From Verrucomicrobia bacterium UBA6775 (GTDB lineage Bacteria > Verrucomicrobiota > Verrucomicrobiia > Limisphaerales > UBA1096), in assembly GCA_002453165.1 (NCBI GenBank), contig DKGH01000115.1:1-8224 (forward strand): 8,224 nucleotides of DNA, given 5' to 3'. The position numbers and the translations under genes were made by a program. The notes beneath the pieces are model-generated. The model ran no database searches. It worked only from the letters and a program-made list of their open reading frames with translations, and had not been told where the DNA came from. Every line of letters starts with the position of its first letter. Position 1 is the first letter of the stretch. This document shows, one piece after another, positions 1-4,511 of this stretch.

Positions 1-110
1 GCAACCGAAACAAACAATCGATGATTCATATTAAATTGATGGCCCCGGAGGCTAGGATTTCGCGGCGACAGTTCAAGGAGAAATCACCCGGGGATCGCTC
101 GAAATTCCCC

Positions 111-140
111 TTGGGTACAGCGGCCCTATGTGATTAGAAT
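111..140 (+). promoter_or_regulatory. Possible weak promoter before msrB
   Basis: TTGGGT at 111-116 and TAGAAT at 135-140 are separated by 18 bp and resemble a sigma-70 -35/-10 pair. Initiation would fall close to the ATG at 147, giving a very short or absent leader. That would fit the lack of a recognisable Shine-Dalgarno sequence before this start. The match is modest and could be chance. The rest of 1-146 holds no gene that I can see. Confidence 0.2.
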
Positions 141-146
141 TCGCCC

Positions 147-830
147 ATGAAATTTCAGGTATGCTCATTGGTCATGATCGGTTTGGTCGCGGGTTGCGGC
201 ACAAAACAAACGACCAGCACCGAATCAGCCACCGCAGGCGAAAGCACAAAACCGGCGACCGCAACCGTGGAACAACCACAGGAAAAACCGGAAACGGTCA
301 TCGCCACGGCGCCGGCCCAGCAGCCCGTTGCCCAGCCGGTGGCCAAAATCGCACCGCAGACCCAGTTCGAGCCCACCACCCAGCCCAAAACCAAGTCACC
401 CGAAAAAATCGTGAAAACTGACGCCGAATGGCGGGCCATCCTGTCGCCCGAAGAATACCGCATCCTTCGCCAGAAGGGCACCGAACGCGCCTTCACCGGC
501 AAGTACGACCACCACTTCAAGGAAGGCACCTACACCTGCAAAGGCTGCGGCACGGCGCTGTTCGACTCCACGACCAAGTACAATTCCGGCTGTGGCTGGC
601 CCGCGTTTTTCAAGGCCAAGGAAAACACCATCGCCAAGACGATCGACCGCAGCTACGGCATGATTCGCACCGAGATCACCTGCAAAAAATGCGACGGCCA
701 CCTCGGCCACATCTTCGATGACGGCCCCAACCCGACCGGTGTGCGCTACTGCGTCAACTCCGCCTCGATGGGCTTCATCCCGGCTGCAGACGAAAAGCAG
801 GCCAAGCCGGCACACAAGCCCAACAAATAA
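147..830 (+). CDS. msrB: Lipoprotein-anchored peptide-methionine (R)-S-oxide reductase MsrB
   Basis: Reduces methionine-R-sulfoxide in proteins back to methionine. The 227-residue product starts with a short lipoprotein signal whose lipobox LVAGC puts the modified Cys at 17. Gly at +2 does not suggest inner-membrane retention by the E. coli rule. Residues 18-88 are a Thr/Pro/Gln/Ala-rich linker, probably a flexible tether. The SelR domain covers about 90-212. It has zinc pairs CKGC (131, 134) and CKKC (179, 182), the substrate-pocket GCGWP segment with Cys149 where two-Cys MsrBs carry the resolving Cys, GHLGH (184-188), and catalytic Cys202 in RYCVNS. All key residues are present, so the enzyme should be active, outside the cytoplasm. 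The start is fixed by the signal sequence; there is no clear ribosome binding site. The glycosyltransferase gene follows after 20 bp and may be cotranscribed. Domain identity is very secure; localisation is inferred. Confidence 0.95.
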   Translation: MKFQVCSLVMIGLVAGCGTKQTTSTESATAGESTKPATATVEQPQEKPETVIATAPAQQPVAQPVAKIAPQTQFEPTTQPKTKSPEKIVKTDAEWRAILSPEEYRILRQKGTERAFTGKYDHHFKEGTYTCKGCGTALFDSTTKYNSGCGWPAFFKAKENTIAKTIDRSYGMIRTEITCKKCDGHLGHIFDDGPNPTGVRYCVNSASMGFIPAADEKQAKPAHKPNK

Positions 831-835
831 TCGCC

Positions 836-849
836 CGCTTGGCTTAGCG
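836..849. repeat. Degenerate palindrome copy between msrB and the glycosyltransferase gene
   Basis: CGCTTGGCTTAGCG differs from the palindrome CGCTTGGCCAAGCG at two central bases. It fills most of the 20-bp gap between the two genes and ends one base before the ATG at 851, where a ribosome binding site would normally lie. Its two arms (CGCT/AGCG) can still pair. Confidence 0.5.
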
Positions 850-850
850 C

Positions 851-1849
851 ATGTCGGCACCGACCATCTCCGTGGTGCTGCCCACGCGCAATGCCGCCAC
901 GACCATCGGGCAGGCCGCCCGCTCCATCCTCGACTCCACCCATCGTGAACTGGAGTTGATCATCATCGACGACGGTTCCACCGACGACACCGCCGAGGTC
1001 ATCCAGCAAATCGATGATCCAAGACTCAGACTGATCCAACAGGAACCAGGCGGCGTCTGTGCCGCCGCCAACCGGGGCACCAACGAGGCCCGTGCTCCGG
1101 TAATCGCCCGGATGGATGCCGATGATTTTTCCCATCCGAAACGGCTCGAGAAACAACTCGACCTCCTCCGGCAGTCGAACGTCAACATGGTGGGATGCCG
1201 GGTTCGGATCATCGACGCGCTCGGCCAAGCGGTGACCTCCCTGCAACGCTACGAGCAGTGGAGCAACGCGCTAACCGAACCGGCCCGCATCGTCGCCATG
1301 CGCTTCGTCGAACTGCCCATCGTCAACCCAACCCTCATGGCCAAACGCGAGGTGTTCGAACTGGGCTACCGCGAAGGGGCTTGGCCGGAGGATTACGACT
1401 TGTGCCTCCGCGCGCTTGGCCAGGGGCTCAAGGCTGCCAAGGTGCCGGAGGTGCTGTTCGACTGGATCGACTCCGGCCAACGGCTCACCCGCAATGACCC
1501 GCGATACTCACCCGAGGCATTCGACCGCTGCCGCCGCACGCACCTGATCAATGGCCCGCTGCGCGGCATCCGCGAAGTCGATCTCTGGGGTGCCGGCCAG
1601 GCCGGCAAACCGTGGCTGCGCTGGCTGCAGGGCAAGGGATTCCGCGTCCGACACGTCGTCGAGGTTTCACCAAAAAAAATCGGCACCCAAATTCACGGTG
1701 TCCCCGTGATCGCCGACTCCGAACTGCCCCCACCCGACGGCACACCGCTCATCATCGCCGTCGGCGCCGCCGGTGCCCGCAAACTCATCGAGGCCGAACT
1801 CACCAAACGAAAGTACACCCCCGGCAAGGACGCATGGTTTGTGTGTTGA
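851..1849 (+). CDS. Family 2 glycosyltransferase with C-terminal Rossmann-like domain
   Basis: Probably transfers a sugar from a nucleotide-sugar donor during surface polysaccharide or glycan synthesis; donor and acceptor cannot be read from sequence. The GT-A domain occupies about residues 4-235 of 332. It shows the N-terminal ISVVLPTRN strand, IIIDDGSTDDT (37-47) for nucleotide binding, the metal-binding DADD (89-92), and PEDYDL (179-184), which carries the acidic residues at the usual catalytic-base position. No membrane segment is evident. Residues about 243-320 form a second domain that opens with a dinucleotide-type glycine motif GAGQAG (247-252), followed by GVPVIADSEL and a LIIAVGAAG strand. 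This pattern resembles the N-terminal domain of PglD-like sugar acyltransferases and other Rossmann folds. The fusion is the unusual part. The gene lies 20 bp after msrB, has no clear Shine-Dalgarno sequence, and is followed at once by a hairpin-rich region. GT2 assignment is strong; the second domain's role is unknown. Confidence 0.88.
   Translation: MSAPTISVVLPTRNAATTIGQAARSILDSTHRELELIIIDDGSTDDTAEVIQQIDDPRLRLIQQEPGGVCAAANRGTNEARAPVIARMDADDFSHPKRLEKQLDLLRQSNVNMVGCRVRIIDALGQAVTSLQRYEQWSNALTEPARIVAMRFVELPIVNPTLMAKREVFELGYREGAWPEDYDLCLRALGQGLKAAKVPEVLFDWIDSGQRLTRNDPRYSPEAFDRCRRTHLINGPLRGIREVDLWGAGQAGKPWLRWLQGKGFRVRHVVEVSPKKIGTQIHGVPVIADSELPPPDGTPLIIAVGAAGARKLIEAELTKRKYTPGKDAWFVC
1218..1231. 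repeat. Palindrome copy inside the glycosyltransferase gene (13/14)
   Basis: CGCTCGGCCAAGCG matches CGCTTGGCCAAGCG at 13 of 14 positions. It encodes part of the segment ALGQA. A half copy (CGCTTGGCCA) follows at 1413-1422 in the same gene and also encodes LGQ. Confidence 0.6.
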
Positions 1850-1858
1850 TTACGAAAG

Positions 1859-1886
1859 TTCAACTCCTTCAGAGTTGGATCATTTT
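1859..1886 (+). terminator. Possible terminator of the msrB-glycosyltransferase unit
   Basis: A stem of six perfect base pairs (CAACTC/GAGTTG, 1861-1877), extendable by two weaker pairs, starts about ten bases after the stop codon at 1847-1849. It is followed by a short T-rich stretch (ATTTTC). The placement suits a terminator, but the stem is short and the T run poor. It also belongs to the repeat cluster. Confidence 0.35.
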
Positions 1887-1892
1887 CATCCA

Positions 1893-1922
1893 TTGAACCA
1901 AAGGTAGAACCCTTCGGTTCAA
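1893..1922. terminator. Long imperfect hairpin, possible bidirectional terminator
   Basis: TTGAACCAAAGG (1893-1904) pairs with CCTTCGGTTCAA (1911-1922) over 12 positions with one A/C mismatch and a six-base loop. It is the strongest stem in the gap between the convergent transcription units, so it could end transcripts from both sides. Neither strand has a good T tract after it, so it may work by another mechanism or simply be part of the repeat element. Confidence 0.35.
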
Positions 1923-2031
1923 CCTTGGGCTATGTTGAAAAATCCCTTCAGGATTTCGCTTCGCGCCTTCGCGTGAGTGATTGTCAACTCACCCGTCCGC
2001 AGCGGAGTGTTGGGATCGATTGCTGACTGAC

Positions 2032-2280
2032 CTACTGGCCGAGGGGGATGCCTTGCTCGATAAGGAGCGTGGGAATGTTTTGCCGGATGGGGTACAGGAT
2101 TTTGCCATCCTCGCGGAGGAGACCACCGTCGATTTTTCGGCCGACCTTTTCCTCCACGCGATCGAACAGTGTGCCGGCCTCGATGCGCTGATTCAGGTTG
2201 GTGACCAACTCCACATCCGCGCGGCGGAGCGGTTGATGTGTCTCGGGGCAGCAGATGATTTCGAGAAGTTTGTCGTCCAT
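2032..2280 (-). CDS. Trm112/YcaR-family small protein
   Basis: An 82-residue protein of the Trm112 family, whose members are small partners or activators, best known as the shared subunit of tRNA, rRNA and protein methyltransferases; the bacterial role is less clear. The N-terminal KLLEIICCPETHQPL and the C-terminal LLREDGKILYPIRQNIPTLL are the family's two hallmark blocks. It is longer than the roughly 60-residue E. coli YcaR because of an insert at about 22-50. Only the Cys10-Cys11-Pro part of the usual zinc site remains: the second Cys of the CPxC pair is Thr14, and no other Cys occurs, so it probably does not bind zinc in the classical way. I recall this Cys-poor variant as common in bacteria. 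The start lies 9 bp after the larC stop, with CCGG a few bases upstream, which suggests cotranscription or translational coupling with larC. The true partner is unknown. Confidence 0.85.
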   Translation of the reverse strand: MDDKLLEIICCPETHQPLRRADVELVTNLNQRIEAGTLFDRVEEKVGRKIDGGLLREDGKILYPIRQNIPTLLIEQGIPLGQ

Positions 2281-2289
2281 TTTTCCGGG

Positions 2290-3606
2290 TTATTTTTCGA
2301 GCGCCTTTTGCGCTGCGACGTAGACGTCCTTCAGCGGTACGTTTTTGTTTGCCGAAATTTCGCGGCACGATTCGTACTCGGGTGACGCCTGCACGATTTC
2401 GCCGTTGAGTCGGCCGACCTTGAACCGCACCCGGCCAAGCGGTGTGTCCACGGTCTGCTGTTCGCGCTGGAGTTTGCGCCGCTCAGCGTTGTGCCGCCGC
2501 ACGCCCAGTGCGCTGGTTTCGCGCAGGATCATTTCGCTGAAACGATCGGCATCACCCACGTCGCACAATACGGTCAGCAACACGCCGGGTCGGTTCTTTT
2601 TCATCTGGATCGGCGTGTGAAATACATCCAGCGCCCCGGCACCCAGCGCAGTCTCAACGAAGTGGCCAAGGTGCTCGGCGTTAATGTCGTCCAGATTGGT
2701 CTCGATGACGGTGACGGTGTCGCGCTCCCAGTCGAGAGGGGCCGCCTGGCCTGACGCGGCGTCCGTCTGCCCAAGCACGGCGCGCAGAACGTTTGGCCGG
2801 GTGTGCATGTCGCGAGTGCCCAGGCCGTAGCCGATGCGTTCCGGCGTCACGCCCTTCATCAGCTCAAAGCTCTCGGCGAATTCCGCGAGGATCGCAGCGC
2901 CGGTCGGGGTGACCAGTTCGTGCGGCTCGTCGCACTGGTTCACCGTCACGCCGCGCGCGCCGAGAATCTCGAGTGTCGCTGCCGTAGGCACCGGGAACCG
3001 ACCATGGGCGCAGTTGACCCAACCGGTGCCCTCGACCACCGGGGCGGCCAGCACGCGGGGTTTGCCGAGACGTTCCAGCGCGATGCAGGCGCCGATGATA
3101 TCGATGATGGAGTCCACCGCACCGACCTCATGAAAGTGCACCTCGTCCGGCGACATGCCGTGAACCTTGCCCTCGGCCTCGGCCACACGACGGAACACTG
3201 CAACCGATTTTTCCTTCACCCAGTCACTGAGCGGACTGTCGTGGATGATTTTTTTTATGTCGGCAAAGTTGCGCTCGTGCGAATGCCCATCGCCGTCGTG
3301 GCTGTGGGAATGAGAATGCGAGTGCTCATGCGAATGGGAATGCTCGTGGCTGTGGCTATGCTCGTGTGAGTGAGCATCGCCGTCGCACTTCCCCTCCTCG
3401 TCCCCGGTTGGCAACAGGTGGACGTCAAATTTCACGCCGTCGATGTTTGCCTTGGTCTTGCGGGAGACATGCAGTTGGTAGCCATCAAGATTCAGCTTGG
3501 CCAACTCAACCTCGAGTTCGGTGGCGTCCACGCCAAGGTCGATCATCGCACCGAGAAACATGTCGCCGCTGATGCCGCTGAAAATATCGAGATAAAGCGT
3601 GTTCAT
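2290..3606 (-). CDS. larC: LarC, nickel insertion protein for the nickel-pincer nucleotide cofactor
   Basis: LarC is the CTP-dependent cyclometallase that inserts nickel into pyridinium-3,5-bisthiocarboxylic acid mononucleotide. The product is the cofactor of lactate racemase LarA and related racemases and epimerases. The 438-residue product has the family opening LYLDIFSGISGDMFLGAM (4-21), the central block HFHEVGAVDSIIDIIG (157-172) with an AHGRFPVPTAAT segment (200-211), and the C-terminal block ETNLDDINAEHLGHFVE with FHTPIQMKKNRPG (302-341). A His-rich stretch with 15 His at 79-110 is a plausible nickel store or delivery site. In Lactobacillus plantarum LarC is made from two frames by ribosomal frameshifting; here it is one uninterrupted frame. 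No larA, larB or larE is in the window, so the pathway must be completed elsewhere. The start is supported by the conserved N terminus; a hairpin lies just upstream. The Trm112 gene follows after 9 bp. Confidence 0.95.
   Translation of the reverse strand: MNTLYLDIFSGISGDMFLGAMIDLGVDATELEVELAKLNLDGYQLHVSRKTKANIDGVKFDVHLLPTGDEEGKCDGDAHSHEHSHSHEHSHSHEHSHSHSHSHDGDGHSHERNFADIKKIIHDSPLSDWVKEKSVAVFRRVAEAEGKVHGMSPDEVHFHEVGAVDSIIDIIGACIALERLGKPRVLAAPVVEGTGWVNCAHGRFPVPTAATLEILGARGVTVNQCDEPHELVTPTGAAILAEFAESFELMKGVTPERIGYGLGTRDMHTRPNVLRAVLGQTDAASGQAAPLDWERDTVTVIETNLDDINAEHLGHFVETALGAGALDVFHTPIQMKKNRPGVLLTVLCDVGDADRFSEMILRETSALGVRRHNAERRKLQREQQTVDTPLGRVRFKVGRLNGEIVQASPEYESCREISANKNVPLKDVYVAAQKALEK
3277..3372 (-). 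repeat. His-Ser/His-Glu repeat tract inside larC
   Basis: Residues 79-110 of LarC consist mainly of alternating His with Ser or Glu. The DNA is a degenerate short tandem repeat (units such as GAGCATTCC, GAGCATAGC and CATTCGCAT on the coding strand). Such tracts bind nickel or other divalent metals, and they can change length by replication slippage. The codons vary (CAT, CAC, TCC, TCG, AGC), so this is an old or selected protein repeat rather than a fresh expansion. Confidence 0.8.
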
Positions 3607-3611
3607 CCGTT

Positions 3612-3628
3612 CACGGCGATTTGCCGTG
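3612..3628 (-). promoter_or_regulatory. Hairpin just upstream of the larC start
   Basis: CACGGC (3612-3617) and GCCGTG (3623-3628) form a perfect six-pair GC-rich stem with a five-base loop. It ends five bases before the larC ATG (3604-3606), so it covers the place where a ribosome binding site would lie; no good Shine-Dalgarno sequence is visible. It could reduce translation of larC or weakly terminate transcripts from the pseudopilin gene, which ends 55 bp upstream. No T tract follows, so translational control fits slightly better. Function is inferred. Confidence 0.4.
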
Positions 3629-3661
3629 CGAGAGAATTAAACAACTATTGAGATGATTGGT

Positions 3662-4417
3662 CTACCAGTAAAAAACTGGTGTGCCATATGTTCGCTCAAC
3701 CATCCCAACAAGCTTGCGGCCTTCCATTTTAGTTTTTTTCCAAGCCACATGGCCGTCAAGATAGTTGAGGTTTCCTCCATCAGGGAATTTCCCAGAATTG
3801 TCACGGTGCGCCGTTTTGTGAGGTTTACTCCAACCACCTCGCACATTGTCAAATCCATTGTTTAAAGATGAAGATATGGTTGCATCCGCGGTCAACACAC
3901 GTTCTGAGGGGGAAGGCTTAACTGTAACACCCTTAACCTTGATAGGGCGACTTGACAGAGTATAATTAATATTAGTCTCCTGCACACGCGGCGCCCAGGG
4001 AATAGTCAAAGCGTACCCGATCACAGTATGCCGATCTCGACCGGTCCAATTCCAGGTAACATCGGTGTTTTGTTCGAAAAAGGAGGGACAATACATAATG
4101 TTTCGCTCAAACCCTTGCCTCTTCATCATATTCATAACATTGATGCCTGCATCCCACGGCCAATACCCAGTTCGACTACCCCATTTGTCTCGGTTATATG
4201 GAAGTTTGTTGTCGTTTTCGTTCCCATACATTTGCCATGCGAGGCCCATTTGTTTGAGGTTGTTGAGGCAACTGGTTCGCTTGGCGGACTCCTTGGCTCG
4301 GGCCAGGGCCGGTAGCAACAGAGACGCAAGGATTGCGATGATGGCGATGACCACGAGCAGTTCGATCAACGTAAATGCCCGCATCCGCTCAAATGGATGG
4401 AAAACGTTCTTTTTCAT
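3662..4417 (-). CDS. Type II secretion-like pseudopilin with prepilin N-terminal methylation motif
   Basis: A 251-residue pseudopilin-type protein. A basic leader of 14 residues (KK, R11, R13) is followed by AFTLIELLVVIAIIAILASL. Prepilin peptidase would cut before Phe15, and Glu19 is the conserved position-5 glutamate. Ala instead of Gly before the cut is a mild deviation. Residues about 16-37 are the hydrophobic helix, followed by LARAKESAKRTSCLNNLKQMGLA, typical of the large pseudopilin families expanded in Verrucomicrobiota and Planctomycetota. The C-terminal part has HRDNSGKF and NLNYLDGHVAW (216-226), like the H-X9-DG class. Cys50 and Cys110 could form a disulfide. It is probably an envelope or pseudopilus component, but its specific role is unknown. 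Start: ATG with GGTGAG nine bases upstream. Sampled stretches of the gene are about 40-48% GC against 60-75% in its neighbours, so it may have been acquired separately. Confidence 0.9.
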   Translation of the reverse strand: MKKNVFHPFERMRAFTLIELLVVIAIIAILASLLLPALARAKESAKRTSCLNNLKQMGLAWQMYGNENDNKLPYNRDKWGSRTGYWPWDAGINVMNMMKRQGFERNIMYCPSFFEQNTDVTWNWTGRDRHTVIGYALTIPWAPRVQETNINYTLSSRPIKVKGVTVKPSPSERVLTADATISSSLNNGFDNVRGGWSKPHKTAHRDNSGKFPDGGNLNYLDGHVAWKKTKMEGRKLVGMVERTYGTPVFYW

Positions 4418-4492
4418 TTTTCAAAACTCACCGGGTCGGGGGGCAAACTAAACCGCGGCCATGGACGCTTCAACGATTAATTCGAGGAGATT

Positions 4493-4508
4493 GCGCTTGG
4501 CCAAGCGC
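4493..4508. repeat. Perfect 16-bp palindrome at the end of the FG-GAP gene
   Basis: GCGCTTGGCCAAGCGC is a perfect 16-bp palindrome that begins four bases after the stop codon of the large minus-strand gene (stop at 4512-4514). It contains the full 14-bp unit CGCTTGGCCAAGCG. As RNA it could form a stem only by sacrificing the central bases as a loop. No T tract follows on the minus strand, so intrinsic termination is not well supported. The remaining gap to the pseudopilin start (4418-4492) shows no gene. Confidence 0.8.
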
Positions 4509-4511
4509 CGG

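Larger units (their letters stand above)
1857..2006. repeat. Intergenic hairpin repeat cluster between convergent genes
   Basis: The 182-bp gap at 1850-2031 is packed with short inverted repeats. CAACTC-cttca-GAGTTG spans 1861-1877. GAACC-cttc-GGTTC at 1907-1920 is nested in a longer hairpin at 1893-1922. AAATCC-cttca-GGATTT spans 1940-1956, GTGAGT/ACTCAC 1973-1992, and TCCG-cag-CGGA 1996-2006. The first three share a CTTC-type loop (TGAAG or CGAAG on the other strand) at roughly 35-45 bp spacing. Read on the minus strand, the block translates to fragments such as LKGFFNIAQG and TLKELNF. I recall such fragments from spurious ORFs over a widespread intergenic repeat in PVC and Bacteroidota genomes. 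The family link is from memory; the hairpins are read directly. I see no protein gene here. Confidence 0.6.

Noticed and set aside
90..110. Possible terminator hairpin GGGGA/TCCCC before msrB
   Set aside because: Only five to six pairs with a loop of about nine or more bases and no T tract after it; indistinguishable from chance.
1919..2368. 149-residue minus-strand reading frame overlapping the Trm112 gene
   Set aside because: It is out of frame with Trm112, Arg/His/Pro-rich, and its C-terminal part (LKGFFNIAQG) comes from the intergenic repeat. No family resemblance.
2803..3369. 188-residue plus-strand reading frame opposite larC
   Set aside because: It mirrors the GC-rich larC codons, its Met/Val/Arg-rich tail is the antisense of the His tract, and larC is certain.
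3277..3372. Possible CRISPR-like or satellite repeat
   Set aside because: The repetition is explained by a His-rich protein segment of larC; there are no uniform repeats and spacers.
2290..3606. Programmed frameshift in larC
   Set aside because: Both conserved halves are in one continuous frame, so no frameshift is needed.
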